Below, in pieces: positions 1 to 9,443 of a stretch of DNA of 64,000 nucleotides. The stretch covers positions 62,001 to 126,000 of the forward strand of contig JALDYZ010000004.1 in NCBI GenBank assembly GCA_030028905.1, read 5' to 3'. The notes under the pieces were generated by a model. It searched no databases and was not told the DNA's origin. It saw only the letters and a program-made list of their open reading frames with translations. This stretch comes from Ferirhizobium litorale (GTDB taxonomy: Bacteria > Pseudomonadota > Alphaproteobacteria > Rhizobiales > Rhizobiaceae). The first letter of the stretch is position 1, and the number at the start of each line of letters is the position of its first letter. The position numbers and the translations under genes were made by a program.

Positions 1-1057
1 GCTGCGCGTTGAGCATGGAAGTCTTCACCACCTGGCCGCTCGGCAGCCTGACATGCAGCACGGTCATGTCGCCGAGATAACCGATGTCCCAGATTTCGCC
101 CTCCGAAGCATTGATGCCGGGATCTGCCGGCGCGGCGCGGCTGACCTTCAGCTTTTCCGGCCGAACGGCGAAGGCCGCGGCAGCGCCGGTGGCCGGGACG
201 ACCTCGCTCACGGTGCGCACCTTGAAATCGGCCCCGGCGATCTCCACGGTGCCGTTTGCGACGGCCGTGACCTTGCCTTCGACGATGTTCACGTCACCGA
301 TGAAATCGGCGACGAAGCGGCAGTTCGGAGCCTCGTAGATTTCCGCCGGGGTCGCGACCTGGACGACCTTGCCGTGGCTCATGACCGCGATCCGGTCGGC
401 CATGGTCATGGCTTCCTCCTGGTCGTGCGTGACGACGACAAAGGTCAGGCCCAGTTCCTGCTGCAGGTCCATCAGTTCGAACTGCGTCTCTTCGCGAAGC
501 TTCTTGTCGAGTGCGCCCAGCGGTTCGTCGAGGAGAAGGACTTTCGGCTGCTTTGCCAGCGAGCGGGCAAGGGCGACGCGTTGGCGCTGGCCGCCGGAAA
601 GCTGCTGCGGCTTGCGCTTGGCGAATTGCTCGAGCTTGACGAGTTTCAGCATCTGCGCGACGCGCGCGGCGATGTCTGCCTTGGGCATGCCGTCCTGCCG
701 CAGCCCGAAGGCGATGTTGCTCTCCACCGTCATGTGCGGGAACAGCGCATAGGACTGGAACATCATGTTGACCGGCCGCCTGTAGGGCGGAATGTCTGCG
801 ATATCCTGGCCATCGAGAATGATTTCGCCGGCGGTCGGGCGTTCGAACCCCGCCAGCATCCGCAACAGCGTGGACTTTCCGCATCCGGAAGCGCCCAGCA
901 GCGCGAAGAACTCGCGATGGTAGATGTCGAGCGTCAGGTTGTCGACGGCGGTGAAGTCCCCGAACTTCTTGGTGATGTTGCGGAAGGTTATGAACGGCTT
1001 GGAGTGCGGATCCGCCCATGGCGCAAAGGAGCGGCGGATGTTGCCGAGTGATTTCAT
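1..1057 (-). CDS. potG: Putrescine/polyamine ABC transporter ATP-binding protein, 3' end outside window
   Basis: Energises polyamine import from the cytoplasmic face of the inner membrane. The visible 352 codons contain Walker A GASGCGKST (residues 55-63), the Q-loop Gln near 101, signature LSGGQ (153-157), Walker B VLLLDEP (173-179), the D-loop GALD and the switch His near 211. A TOBE-like C-terminal part runs off the left edge, so the last residues (perhaps about 25, judging from family length) are missing. The ATG at 1057 gives an N-terminal extension of about 20 residues before the nucleotide-binding domain, as in PotG. It lies downstream of the binding-protein gene on the same strand, so the permease genes are probably just outside the window. 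The substrate is inferred from that binding protein. Confidence 0.9.
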   Translation of the reverse strand, partial: MKSLGNIRRSFAPWADPHSKPFITFRNITKKFGDFTAVDNLTLDIYHREFFALLGASGCGKSTLLRMLAGFERPTAGEIILDGQDIADIPPYRRPVNMMFQSYALFPHMTVESNIAFGLRQDGMPKADIAARVAQMLKLVKLEQFAKRKPQQLSGGQRQRVALARSLAKQPKVLLLDEPLGALDKKLREETQFELMDLQQELGLTFVVVTHDQEEAMTMADRIAVMSHGKVVQVATPAEIYEAPNCRFVADFIGDVNIVEGKVTAVANGTVEIAGADFKVRTVSEVVPATGAAAAFAVRPEKLKVSRAAPADPGINASEGEIWDIGYLGDMTVLHVRLPSGQVVKTSMLNAQ

Positions 1058-1091
1058 GCTGTGCCCCCGATGGCTGTACGACGCGCATACA

Positions 1092-1126
1092 GCAAATTGC
1101 CCGGAAGGATCTTCCGGGCAATTTGC
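1092..1126 (-). promoter_or_regulatory. Perfect hairpin between potF-like and potG-like genes
   Basis: A 16-bp perfect inverted repeat (arm GCAAATTGCCCGGAAG) encloses only GAT, in the 77-bp gap between the binding-protein stop and the ATPase start. No T-run follows on the minus strand. It is more likely an mRNA-stabilising or attenuating stem that favours the binding-protein message than a full terminator. This role is inferred from the general behaviour of ABC operons. Confidence 0.6.
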
Positions 1127-1134
1127 GTTTCGGA

Positions 1135-2232
1135 TTATTGGCCGGTCACGACCTTTGTCCAGATCCGGGTCACCACCCGCTGCGTCTTCGGGTCGTATGG
1201 CAGCTTCGTATAGAGCTTCGCCATGGTTTCCGCCGGCGGATAGATGGCCGGGTCGTCAAGGACTTCCTTGTCGATCAGGGCCTGCGAGGCCTTGTTGCCG
1301 TTGGCATAGAAGACGTAGTTCGATGCCTTGGCGATGACGTCCGGCCTCATCATGTAGTTCAGGAAGATATGCGCTTCCTCGACATGCGGCGCATCCGCCG
1401 GGATCGCCATCATGTCGAACCACATCAGCGCACCACCCGCCGGGATCGTGTAGTTGACCTCGACGCCGGCACCGGCTTCGGCCGCACGGTCACGGGCCTG
1501 CAACACGTCGCCCGACCAGCCGAGCGCCAGGCAGATGTCGCCGTTGGCGAGCGCGTTGATGTATTCGGAGGAGTGGAACTTGCGGATGTTCGGCCGCACC
1601 GAGGCGAGCAGTTCGCCCGCCTTTTCCAGATCGCCCGCATCCTTGGAGTTGGGATCGAGGCCGAGATAATTGAGGGCGGCGGGGACGATTTCGTCAGCCG
1701 TGTCGAGCACATAGATGCCGCAATCCTTGAACTTGGCGGCAATCTCCGGATTGAAGACTGCATCCCATCCCGGGGCGGCGTCGGTGCCGAGGATCTCCTT
1801 GGCCTTGGCTACATTGTAGCCGATACCTGTGGTTCCCCACATGTAGTCGATGGCATATTCGTTGCCCGGGTCGTAGACGGCCACGCGCTGCGAAACCTCG
1901 TCCCACATGTTGGCGAGATTGGGCAGCTTGGACTTGTCGAGCTTCTGGAAAACGCCGGCCTGGATCTGGCGTTGCAGGAAGTTGCCGGTCGGGACGACCA
2001 CGTCATAGCCGGTACCGCCTGCCAGCAGCTTGGTCTCGAGCGTTTCGTTGGAGTCGAAGACGTCGTAGACGACCTTGATGCCGGTTTCCTTGGTGAAGTC
2101 CTGGAGGATCGACTCATCGATATAGTCGGACCAGTTGTAGACATTGACCACGCGATCTTCGGCGCTGGCGGCTGCGGCAAAGCTTGCGGTGAGCATTGCG
2201 GCGGCTGCGAAGCGAAGCAGATAGTTTTTCAT
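1135..2232 (-). CDS. potF: Polyamine (putrescine) ABC transporter substrate-binding protein
   Basis: Periplasmic receptor that delivers putrescine-type polyamines to the importer. The 365-aa product starts with a Sec signal peptide (KNYLLRF then a hydrophobic core, cleavage after AAASA near residue 24). The mature N-terminus carries the PotD/PotF-family pattern VYNWSDYID followed by the ETGIKVVYD strand. Length matches PotF (about 370 aa). ATG 2232 has AGGAG about 11 nt upstream. It is the promoter-proximal gene of an operon with the ATPase at 1-1057. Putrescine is favoured because a gamma-glutamylputrescine pathway lies at 9444-12180, but spermidine binding cannot be excluded from sequence alone. 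Confidence 0.88.
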   Translation of the reverse strand: MKNYLLRFAAAAMLTASFAAAASAEDRVVNVYNWSDYIDESILQDFTKETGIKVVYDVFDSNETLETKLLAGGTGYDVVVPTGNFLQRQIQAGVFQKLDKSKLPNLANMWDEVSQRVAVYDPGNEYAIDYMWGTTGIGYNVAKAKEILGTDAAPGWDAVFNPEIAAKFKDCGIYVLDTADEIVPAALNYLGLDPNSKDAGDLEKAGELLASVRPNIRKFHSSEYINALANGDICLALGWSGDVLQARDRAAEAGAGVEVNYTIPAGGALMWFDMMAIPADAPHVEEAHIFLNYMMRPDVIAKASNYVFYANGNKASQALIDKEVLDDPAIYPPAETMAKLYTKLPYDPKTQRVVTRIWTKVVTGQ

Positions 2233-2372
2233 TCTTGGTTATTCTCCTGTTCGTCCGACAGAGCTTCTTTGGCCCTGCCGTTTCCCTCTGGTTGTTGTTT
2301 TAAGGCAGACTAGAAAGGATTTGTTGGCGCCACAAGGGGGGAGGAGAGGCAATTTGTCTATAAAAGGCGGCC

Positions 2373-3794
2373 CTATTGGAAATCGAATGCGCTGAGGCCC
2401 GTTACCATCTCGTCGAGTCCGAGCGGCCTGGTGACCGGCGGCTCGGCGCGCGACAGACAGCCCTGGCGCTCGCAGAGGCGGCAGGCCGTGCCAATCGCAA
2501 GTGCCGGCAAACCGCCTCCGGCGACGGCCTGGCCGTAGACGACCTCGTCGCGATGAGCGAAATCGCAGCCGATAAGGAGCGCGGTGCGCCTGACCCTCTC
2601 GTTGAACGCCGCCTGCGGACCTTCCAGCGTTCGCGAGATCAGCAGGAACGCGCCGCCATCGGGCATCTCCGCGGCATCGACCAGCACCTGCCCCGGCTGG
2701 GCGAAGGCGGAATGGACATTGAGCTTTGCGCAGCCGCCGCCGAAGCGTGCCTGCGGGAACCCCTGCGCGCCCGCACGCCTCAGCCGGTTGCCGGCGCTGT
2801 CCACCTCCATCACGAAGAACGGGATGCCGGTCGCCCCCGGCCGGACCAGCATGGTCAGCCGGTTCGCCGCGTGCTCCCAGGACACACTGAAGCGTGCGCG
2901 CAGGACATCAATATCGTAGCGGGCCCGCTGGGCTGCCGAAAGAAACGCGCCATAGGGCATCATCAACGCATATGCGGCATAGCGGGCAAGCTCGAAACGG
3001 GCAATGCGCCGCGCTTCCCGGCTCGAAAGCGACAGTGCGTCGAGCTCGGCGAGGATCTCGGCGTTCAATGCGAGCTGGCTTGCTTCCATGGCGATTTCGC
3101 GCAACTGGTCGAACGGCGTCAACCGCTCCGACAGGAAGAGCCGCATCGAATGGCGGTCATAGCGCCGCCTGAGATTCGGCATTGCATGAACCGGCAGCGA
3201 ACGAACGGCGATGCCATGTTCCTTGCGCAGCCAGTGTCGGAGCGCTCCGGCCAGATCGTCACCGGGGGAGAGCCTGCCATGAAACGCTTCGGCCGCATCC
3301 TCGATCGAGGCGAAGAAGTTCGGGCGTCGTTCGAGCTTCTCGCGCACCTCGTCGGCCGGCAATCGGGTTGCGGAAATCGAGGTGTCGTGGCCTTCCTGGG
3401 CCAGCAATCCGGCAAGGTCGCTCAGGCGCTGCGCCTGCTCCCGATAGGCCCGGTAGAGCTTGAGGATGCCGCTGGCGGCATTGGGCGCGGCCTCCGCCAC
3501 CTCGATCAGTTCCTGCTCCCCGGGGAGCTCGCCGGCGAGCAACGGATCGGCGAACACCTCCCGGAGATCGCGCACCAGTCCGCCGGCCTCCCCCTGCAAC
3601 TCGTCGAGATCGACCTTATAGACTGCGGCAAGTTTTAGCAGCAATTGCACCGTGAGGGGCCGCTGGTTGCGCTCGATCAGGTTCAGGTAGGACGGCGAGA
3701 TTTCCAGCGCCTCCGCCATCGCCATCTGGGTCAGCCCGAGGCCGTTGCGGATGCGGCGCACCTTTGGACCAGCAAAGATCTTGTTTTCCGCCAT
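2373..3794 (-). CDS. ScfR/RamB-type XRE-family regulator next to aceA
   Basis: DNA-binding regulator of the short-chain acyl/acetate response family. Residues 8-65 form an XRE helix-turn-helix (GLTQMAMAEALEISPSYLN, then IERNQRPLT). The central part resembles the ImmA/IrrE-like region, but no HExxH is visible, so peptidase activity is unlikely. The C-terminal domain has the Cys-rich CRLCERQGC near residue 440, typical of this family. ATG 3794 (473 aa) is preferred over an in-frame GTG at 3800 because AAGG lies about 8 nt upstream. It is divergent from isocitrate lyase, and family members such as corynebacterial RamB control glyoxylate genes. Control of aceA is an inference. Confidence 0.85.
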   Translation of the reverse strand: MAENKIFAGPKVRRIRNGLGLTQMAMAEALEISPSYLNLIERNQRPLTVQLLLKLAAVYKVDLDELQGEAGGLVRDLREVFADPLLAGELPGEQELIEVAEAAPNAASGILKLYRAYREQAQRLSDLAGLLAQEGHDTSISATRLPADEVREKLERRPNFFASIEDAAEAFHGRLSPGDDLAGALRHWLRKEHGIAVRSLPVHAMPNLRRRYDRHSMRLFLSERLTPFDQLREIAMEASQLALNAEILAELDALSLSSREARRIARFELARYAAYALMMPYGAFLSAAQRARYDIDVLRARFSVSWEHAANRLTMLVRPGATGIPFFVMEVDSAGNRLRRAGAQGFPQARFGGGCAKLNVHSAFAQPGQVLVDAAEMPDGGAFLLISRTLEGPQAAFNERVRRTALLIGCDFAHRDEVVYGQAVAGGGLPALAIGTACRLCERQGCLSRAEPPVTRPLGLDEMVTGLSAFDFQ

Positions 3795-3803
3795 TGACAC
3801 GCC

Positions 3804-3852
3804 TTTTACAAAATTGGTCGCCGTACCTTTTTACATTTTTTACAAATTTACA
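3804..3852. promoter_or_regulatory. Cluster of TTTACA repeats upstream of the ScfR-type gene
   Basis: Four TTTACA units in one orientation lie within 49 bp immediately upstream of the regulator start; two are in the longer form TTTTACAAA (3804-3812 and 3838-3846). The A/T-rich core resembles the TTTGCAAA-like sites reported for RamB-type proteins, so an autoregulatory operator is plausible. This is based on the sequence pattern only. Confidence 0.45.
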
Positions 3853-3904
3853 GGAGACGATTGTCAAACGCAAGACAAGCTAACCCTTTTCAAGATACTG
3901 ATAT

Positions 3905-3942
3905 TGCGAATTTTATCGCATGCTTTCGCACTGCAATGTAAA
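3905..3942. promoter_or_regulatory. Candidate operator in the aceA promoter region
   Basis: TGCGAA (3905-3910) and TTCGCA (3925-3930) form an inverted repeat, followed by TGTAAA (3937-3942), the reverse complement of the repeats in front of the regulator gene. The site ends about 70 bp before the aceA start. It could be where the divergent ScfR-type protein acts on aceA. Confidence 0.35.
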
Positions 3943-4010
3943 GATGGTCATAGCAAATCCGCTCAAATTGATCGGGACGCAAAACGAGGGAAGATAGAGG
4001 GCTTATTGCT

Positions 4011-5300
4011 ATGACTGATTTTTACAACCTGGTTCCGAGCGCGCCCGTGGGGCGCTTCGACGGCATCGAAAGGCCCTATTCGGCCGAGGACGTCAGGCGT
4101 CTGCGCGGCTCCGTCGAGATCCGCCACTCGCTCGCCGAGATGGGTGCAAATCGCCTCTGGAAGCTGATCCATGAGGAGGACTTCGTCAACGCGCTCGGCG
4201 CGCTCTCCGGCAACCAGGCCATGCAGATGGTTCGCGCCGGCCTGAAGGCGATCTACCTCTCCGGCTGGCAGGTCGCGGCCGACGCCAATACCGCCTCGGC
4301 GATGTATCCGGACCAGTCGCTCTATCCGGCCAATGCGGCGCCGGAGCTTGCCAAGCGCATCAACCGCACGCTGCAGCGCGCCGACCAGATCGAGACCCAG
4401 GAGGGCAAGGGCCTTTCCGTCGATACCTGGCTCGCCCCCATCGTCGCCGATGCGGAGGCCGGGTTCGGCGGGCCGCTCAACGCCTTCGAGATCATGAAGG
4501 CCTTCATCGAGGCGGGTGCCGCCGGCGTCCACTTCGAGGACCAGTTGGCGTCGGAAAAGAAGTGCGGCCATCTCGGCGGCAAGGTGCTGATCCCGACCGC
4601 GGCCCATATCCGCAATCTCAACGCAGCGCGGCTTGCCGCCGACGTCATGGGCGTGCCGACGCTGATCGTTGCCCGCACCGATGCCGAGGCCGCGAAGCTT
4701 CTGACGTCCGACGTCGACGAGCGGGATCAGCCCTTCGTCGACAAGGACAAGGGCCGGACAGTGGAGGGATTCTACCAGGTCAGGAACGGCATCGAGCCCT
4801 GCATCGCCCGCGCCATCGCCTATGCCCCGCATTGCGACCTGATCTGGATGGAAACCGGCAAGCCGGATCTGGAACAGGCGCGCAAGTTCGCCGAAGCCGT
4901 GCACAAGGCGCATCCGGGCAAGAAGCTCGCCTACAACTGCTCGCCGTCGTTCAACTGGAAGAAAAACCTCGACGACGCGACCATCGCCAAGTTCCAGCGC
5001 GAGTTGGGTGCCATGGGCTACAAGTTCCAGTTCATCACGCTCGCCGGCTTCCACCAGTTGAACTACGGCATGTTCGAACTGGCCCGCGGCTACAAGGAGC
5101 GCCAGATGGCGGCCTACTCCGAACTGCAGGAAGCGGAATTCGCGGCCGAGGCCAACGGCTACACCGCTACGAAACATCAGCGCGAAGTCGGTACCGGCTA
5201 TTTCGATGCGGTGTCGCTGGCAATCACCGGCGGCCAATCCTCGACCACCGCGATGAAGGAATCGACCGAACACGACCAGTTCCGCCCGGCAGCGGAATAA
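4011..5300 (+). CDS. aceA: Isocitrate lyase
   Basis: Cleaves isocitrate to glyoxylate and succinate, the first step of the glyoxylate shunt, in the cytoplasm. The 429-aa protein has the lyase signature KKCGH with catalytic Cys at about 185, the Mg-binding stretch [10 protein letters not shown] near 145-154, and the substrate loop NCSPSFNW near 305. Length equals the usual bacterial enzyme. ATG 4011 follows a purine-rich stretch with GAGG about 10 nt upstream. It is divergent from the ScfR-type regulator and followed after 85 bp by a small gene, with a clear terminator at 5717-5742. Expression on acetate or fatty acids is expected from the family. Confidence 0.97.
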   Translation: MTDFYNLVPSAPVGRFDGIERPYSAEDVRRLRGSVEIRHSLAEMGANRLWKLIHEEDFVNALGALSGNQAMQMVRAGLKAIYLSGWQVAADANTASAMYPDQSLYPANAAPELAKRINRTLQRADQIETQEGKGLSVDTWLAPIVADAEAGFGGPLNAFEIMKAFIEAGAAGVHFEDQLASEKKCGHLGGKVLIPTAAHIRNLNAARLAADVMGVPTLIVARTDAEAAKLLTSDVDERDQPFVDKDKGRTVEGFYQVRNGIEPCIARAIAYAPHCDLIWMETGKPDLEQARKFAEAVHKAHPGKKLAYNCSPSFNWKKNLDDATIAKFQRELGAMGYKFQFITLAGFHQLNYGMFELARGYKERQMAAYSELQEAEFAAEANGYTATKHQREVGTGYFDAVSLAITGGQSSTTAMKESTEHDQFRPAAE

Positions 5301-5385
5301 CCCCAAGAACATCCCTCCCCGTCCGGTCGATGGAGCGGGGAGGACCGGATCATCCCGTCAAGAACCCCATCAGAGGAGAAATGCC

Positions 5386-5625
5386 ATGACTGTCCAGACC
5401 CGCGTCAAGGAAAGAGCCGAAGAGCAGGCTTCCGCCATGAGTGCAGACCAGCAGGCAGCAATCCGCATGCTTGCCAACGATCTGCATCGCCTCAATCATT
5501 CCGTCATGAAGGCCGTCGATGCGGGCGTCTCGGTAGAGCTAGTGCGCTCCGCCCGCCATCACAACGAGGGCAACTGGGGCGACCTGATGATCCCGGTGGT
5601 CGTGACTCAGGGCCGGCCGGCCTGA
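5386..5625 (+). CDS. Small conserved protein downstream of aceA
   Basis: A 79-aa soluble protein with no signal peptide or membrane segment. Residues about 20-55 look like two amphipathic helices (ADQQAAIRMLANDLHRLNHS, then VMKAVDAGVSVELVR), and the C-terminus is a short beta-like strand LMIPVVVTQ. I recognise no characterised domain. GAGGAGA sits 8 nt before ATG 5386, a strong ribosome site. It lies 85 bp after aceA on the same strand and before the aceA terminator, so it is probably cotranscribed. My recollection is that a small gene also follows aceA in other rhizobia. No function is assigned. Confidence 0.75.
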   Translation: MTVQTRVKERAEEQASAMSADQQAAIRMLANDLHRLNHSVMKAVDAGVSVELVRSARHHNEGNWGDLMIPVVVTQGRPA

Positions 5626-5716
5626 TCCGGCAGCAGAACAGCAGCAAACACATTCCCGCCTGCGGCCCGGTCCCGCCCGGTACTTGGTACGGAACGTCCC
5701 ACCCCGCAGCAACTTG

Positions 5717-5742
5717 CCCGGCGCATCGACGCCGGGTTTTTT
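5717..5742 (+). terminator. Rho-independent terminator of the aceA unit
   Basis: Perfect 7-bp stem CCCGGCG / CGCCGGG with loop CATCGA, immediately followed by six T residues. It lies 92 bp after the small gene that follows aceA. Confidence 0.88.
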
Positions 5743-5912
5743 GGATCAGGGGGCAGGCAGCGACAGCCAGGCGGACGTGGCGGCGGCGCAGATCGCGAAA
5801 AGCCGGCAAGCGAGCGTGACGGCAGTTTCCTTCGTGGCAGCAATTGCAGTGGCACGCGACGTTCGTCTGGACATTGGCTCGGCATCCTCGAAAGGCGTTG
5901 AAACCACCTGTC

Positions 5913-5950
5913 AGCCAGGAGCCCGGGTGCTGCCCGAACTCCTGGCTTTT
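5913..5950 (+). terminator. Second hairpin with short T tract
   Basis: Arms AGCCAGGAG (5913-5921) and CTCCTGGCT (5939-5947) enclose a GC-rich loop and run into four T residues. It could be a back-up terminator for the plus-strand unit, or a stem at the end of the convergent chemoreceptor message. Confidence 0.45.
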
Positions 5951-6052
5951 CGGGTATGATCCAACGATGACCGAAGGCCGTTAAGAAGTCTTGAACTGCG
6001 GATGACCGCAATCCCTGATCCGCGGAATGGACTTTCGGCCATTGCCGGGCCG

Positions 6053-7897
6053 TCAGGCGACCCGGGCGCGGCTCTCCGCTCGTTGCGCGTTCGTGGCGTC
6101 GATGCGGAATTGCTGCACCAACCGCATGAGCTCTTCTGCCTCGCTTGCCAGGCGGTGGCTTGCTTCTGTCGTTTCTCCGACCATGGCGCCGTTCTGCTGG
6201 GTCATCTGGTCCATGCGGTTGACGGAGCCGTTGATTTCCTGCAACGCGGAGGACTGATCCTGGCTGGCCGTGGCAATCATCTCGACGTTCTGGCTGATAC
6301 CGGCGATCTGGGCGCTGATCGAGGCAAGCACCTCGCCCGCCTGCGTAACGAGGCTGGAGCCGGAGCTGACTTCTCTGGTCGACTGGTTGATGAGATCCTT
6401 GATCTCGCGGGCAGCATCGGCAGACCGTTGCGCCAGTTCACGCACTTCCTGTGCCACGACGGCAAAGCCCTTGCCTGCATCACCGGCACGCGCTGCCTCG
6501 ATGCCTGCATTGAGCGCCAGCAGGTTGGTCTGGAAGGCGATGTCGTCGATCACCTCGATGATCAGCTCGATCTTCTTCGATGCGCCCTCGATGCGCGCCA
6601 TTGCTTCGACAGCATTGTTGACGACGGTGCCCGAGCTATCGGCGCTTTTCCGGGTTGCGGCCACGGCCGCATTGGCCTCTCGGGCGCGTTCGGCCGAGGA
6701 CCGAACGGTCACGGTGATTTCGTCGACCGCGGCGGCAGTCTCTTCGAGCGATGCTGCCTGGGTCTCGGTGCGCCGGGAAAGCTCGGACGAGGAATGGCTG
6801 AGGTCGGCGCTGCTCTTTTGCAGCGAGAGCGTGCTCGACCGCACCATCGAGAGCGTCTCGCGAAGGCGAAGGATCGAGTCGTTGAAGTCGAGACGCAATT
6901 GTTCGAGCCGCCCGGAGAAGGACTGGTCGATGGTGCGCGAAAGATCACCCTGCGACAGGCGCGCAAGGGCGGAGCCGAGTTCGCCGACGGCAAAGTCGAT
7001 CTCTTCGTCCCGCTTGTGCTTTTCGGCGTCGTGCAGGCGGCGCTCCTGCTCCGCTTCGGCGCGGTGGCTGGCGCTGCTCGCCTCCACCCTTTCCTTCTCG
7101 CGCGCATTGTTGCGGAAGACTTCGAGGGCGCGCGCGATATTGCCGAACTCGTTCGTCATCGAGCCGTAGGGAATCGCTACCTCATGATTGCCATCGGACA
7201 GTTGACGCACCGTGCCGGTCAAGATCCCGAGCGGACGGACAAGTGCGCGGATCGCGAAGAGCGCCAGAAGACCAACGATCACCATTGCAATGACCGAGGT
7301 ACCGATGACGATATAGGCTGCGGTCACCATCTGCTGGGCATACACTTCCATGGGGACGCCGACGAACAGCACCCCGTTGACCGCACCAGCGGCGTCGGTC
7401 AGCGGAAAGTAACCGGTCATGAAATCGCGGTTGAAGAGCAAAGCCGGCCCGAAATAGGCCTCACCCCGCCCCAGCAAGGGCTGTGCCGGACTGTCGGCCG
7501 CTAGCTTGGTGCCGGTTGCCCGGTCGCCGTTTTCCTTCTTCACATTGGTGGAGACGCGGATGTAGTCGCCGCCCTGCTTTTCGAACACCGTCGCGACACC
7601 GCCTATCGAGCTTGCCGTCCTGTCGACCAGGTCGTGGTCGCCATGGTCGCTCTGCCCTCCTTCAACCCGGGCAAGGACGCCATCCTTCACCGTGGCCTTG
7701 GCGCCTTCAACCTTGAGCTCATAGAGCAGGCCCATGACGCGAATGGCATCGCGCGTGTCATTCTTGGCAGTATTGAGAATATCTGTCCGCAGGTAGGAGT
7801 ACGTCAGGCCACCTACCGCGGAAACGGCGACGGCGATGAGAAAAAGACAGAGGACGACTATCCGCGAAACAACGGACGAAGGAAAGAACCTAGACAA
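6053..7897 (-). CDS. Methyl-accepting chemotaxis protein with periplasmic Cache-like sensor
   Basis: Transmembrane chemoreceptor that controls CheA through its cytoplasmic tip. The 614-aa order is TM1 (about 9-31), a periplasmic domain of about 160 residues ending in [11 protein letters not shown] (resembles a single-Cache fold), TM2 (about 193-216), HAMP, then a long coiled coil with the conserved hairpin [19 protein letters not shown] and [15 protein letters not shown]. The C-terminus has no NWETF-like CheR tether. The only start that keeps TM1 is TTG 7897: an in-frame stop lies five codons upstream, and GGGTG precedes the TTG. The ligand is unknown. Its place beside polyamine and acetate genes hints at a metabolite but proves nothing. 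Confidence 0.92.
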   Translation of the reverse strand: MSRFFPSSVVSRIVVLCLFLIAVAVSAVGGLTYSYLRTDILNTAKNDTRDAIRVMGLLYELKVEGAKATVKDGVLARVEGGQSDHGDHDLVDRTASSIGGVATVFEKQGGDYIRVSTNVKKENGDRATGTKLAADSPAQPLLGRGEAYFGPALLFNRDFMTGYFPLTDAAGAVNGVLFVGVPMEVYAQQMVTAAYIVIGTSVIAMVIVGLLALFAIRALVRPLGILTGTVRQLSDGNHEVAIPYGSMTNEFGNIARALEVFRNNAREKERVEASSASHRAEAEQERRLHDAEKHKRDEEIDFAVGELGSALARLSQGDLSRTIDQSFSGRLEQLRLDFNDSILRLRETLSMVRSSTLSLQKSSADLSHSSSELSRRTETQAASLEETAAAVDEITVTVRSSAERAREANAAVAATRKSADSSGTVVNNAVEAMARIEGASKKIELIIEVIDDIAFQTNLLALNAGIEAARAGDAGKGFAVVAQEVRELAQRSADAAREIKDLINQSTREVSSGSSLVTQAGEVLASISAQIAGISQNVEMIATASQDQSSALQEINGSVNRMDQMTQQNGAMVGETTEASHRLASEAEELMRLVQQFRIDATNAQRAESRARVA

Positions 7898-8137
7898 TGG
7901 ACACCCGCTTCAATGAATAGTTAATGACAATTGCTAATTCTTGCCTTGCAAGTGTGTATACTTTGCTAAAATCGCATAGCTATATGCGCCAAACGCCTTG
8001 GCAAATACCGGGCGGCAGCCGGTCGATTTCACCAAATCTTCATGAGATACGCGTGTTGTGACAATGCGTTAGACAATGTTTTGGCAAATCGTAGTGATCG
8101 CTGCAGGTCGTCTACCCGCTGGCGGTGCGTATGTCAC

Positions 8138-9319
8138 CTAGACCGCCTCGCCGGCGGCATAGCCGGACGACCACGCCCACTGGAAATTGTAGCCGCCGAG
8201 CCAGCCGGTCACGTCGACGCATTCACCGATGAAATAGAGACCCGGTACATCCTTCGCCTGCATGGTCTTCTGGTCGAGCGCCGCCGTATCGATGCCGCCG
8301 AGCGTCACTTCCGCCGTGCGATAGCCTTCCGACCCGGCCGGCCGGATCGCCCAGCTCTGGATCGCGGCGACGACTTTCGCCAGCACCTTGTCGGACATGT
8401 CGGCCAGATGCCCGGCAAAGCCATGCGCCTCGGCGATGTACTGCGCCAGCCGCTTCGGCAAGTGCTCGCCCAGCACCGTCTGGACGGCCTGGCGGCCATT
8501 GTGCTGCCGGGCCGACTTCAGCACCGAGAGAAAATCGACATCCGGCTCGATCACGAGCGCGATGTCGTCGCCCTCGCGCCAGTAGGACGAGATCTGCAGG
8601 ATCGCAGGTCCGCTCAAGCCCCGGTGCGTGAAAAGCAGAGCCTCGCGGAATGATGTCCTGCCGTGGCGGATTTCGGCCGGCACGGCGATGCCGGAAAGCG
8701 GCGCCAGGCGCTCGAGCAACACCGGATCGAGCGTCAGCGGCACCAGCCCGGGTCGCGGCTCGACAAGCGGCAGACCGAACTGTTCGGCGATGCGGTAGGC
8801 AAAGCCCGTTGCCCCCATTTTCGGGATGGACTTGCCCCCGGTGGCGATGACCAGCGATCGAGCGGTGATCGCTCCGCTTTCGGTGCGGATCACGAATTCT
8901 CCGGCGCTACGTTCGATCGCTTCGACCTGCGCTCCAAGGCGCAGTTCCACCGCGGCCGCGCGCATCTCGTCGAGCAGCATGCGGATGATGTCCTTGGCAC
9001 TGACGTCGCAGAACAACTGCCCCAGCGTCTTTTCGTGCCAGGCGATCTTGTGCCGCTCGACCATCGCGATGAAATCCTGCGCGGTGAAGCGGGCGAGCGC
9101 CGACTTGCAGAAATGCGGGTTGCCGGACAGGAAGCTCTTCGGCGAGGTATGGATGTTGGTGAAGTTGCAGCGGCCGCCCCCGGAAATGCGGATCTTTTCA
9201 CCGGGCGCCCTGGCGTGGTCGAGCACGACCACGGAGCGACCGCGCTGGCCGGCCCTGAGGGCGCACATCATGCCGGCGGCACCGGCGCCAATTACAACAA
9301 CATCGCTTCTTGCGGCCAC
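8138..9319 (-). CDS. HI0933/BaiN-family FAD-dependent oxidoreductase
   Basis: Flavoprotein of the YhiN/HI0933 family. The N-terminal dinucleotide motif is VIGAGAAGM (residues 9-17), followed by the family stretch RISGGGRCNFTN near 45-56. The C-terminal FAD contact GLYFIGECVDVTGWLGGYN is near 366-384. The 393-aa length is typical. GTG 9319 is preferred because GGGAG lies 6 nt upstream. Relatives include the bile-acid enzyme BaiN and uncharacterised housekeeping flavoproteins, so the substrate here is unknown. It is divergent from the puuA-like gene, with about 120 bp of shared promoter region. Confidence 0.88.
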   Translation of the reverse strand: MAARSDVVVIGAGAAGMMCALRAGQRGRSVVVLDHARAPGEKIRISGGGRCNFTNIHTSPKSFLSGNPHFCKSALARFTAQDFIAMVERHKIAWHEKTLGQLFCDVSAKDIIRMLLDEMRAAAVELRLGAQVEAIERSAGEFVIRTESGAITARSLVIATGGKSIPKMGATGFAYRIAEQFGLPLVEPRPGLVPLTLDPVLLERLAPLSGIAVPAEIRHGRTSFREALLFTHRGLSGPAILQISSYWREGDDIALVIEPDVDFLSVLKSARQHNGRQAVQTVLGEHLPKRLAQYIAEAHGFAGHLADMSDKVLAKVVAAIQSWAIRPAGSEGYRTAEVTLGGIDTAALDQKTMQAKDVPGLYFIGECVDVTGWLGGYNFQWAWSSGYAAGEAV

Positions 9320-9443
9320 TTTTGGCTCCCCGACAGTTCAGCGTCTGTATTTTTGGGCAAGCGATGAAAGTCAACAGCCCCCCTCGCCAAATAACAAACT
9401 CCGGCTATGATGCCGTTCAATATCAACCACAAACTGGTGAGAC

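Larger units (their letters stand above)
5626..6052. other. Gene-free interval between the aceA unit and the chemoreceptor
   Basis: This 427-bp interval separates convergent units. Short open frames here have no ribosome site and look spurious. It contains one intrinsic terminator (5717-5742) and a second hairpin with a short T tract (5913-5950). Nothing else is recognisable. Confidence 0.6.

Noticed and set aside
53-1051. Long plus-strand open frame opposite the polyamine ATPase
   Set aside because: It is antisense to a gene with all ABC motifs, and its composition is Arg/Asp/Val-rich without any domain.
5684-5959. Possible 91-aa gene after the aceA unit
   Set aside because: It overlaps the terminator stem and T-run, has no ribosome site and no recognisable sequence.
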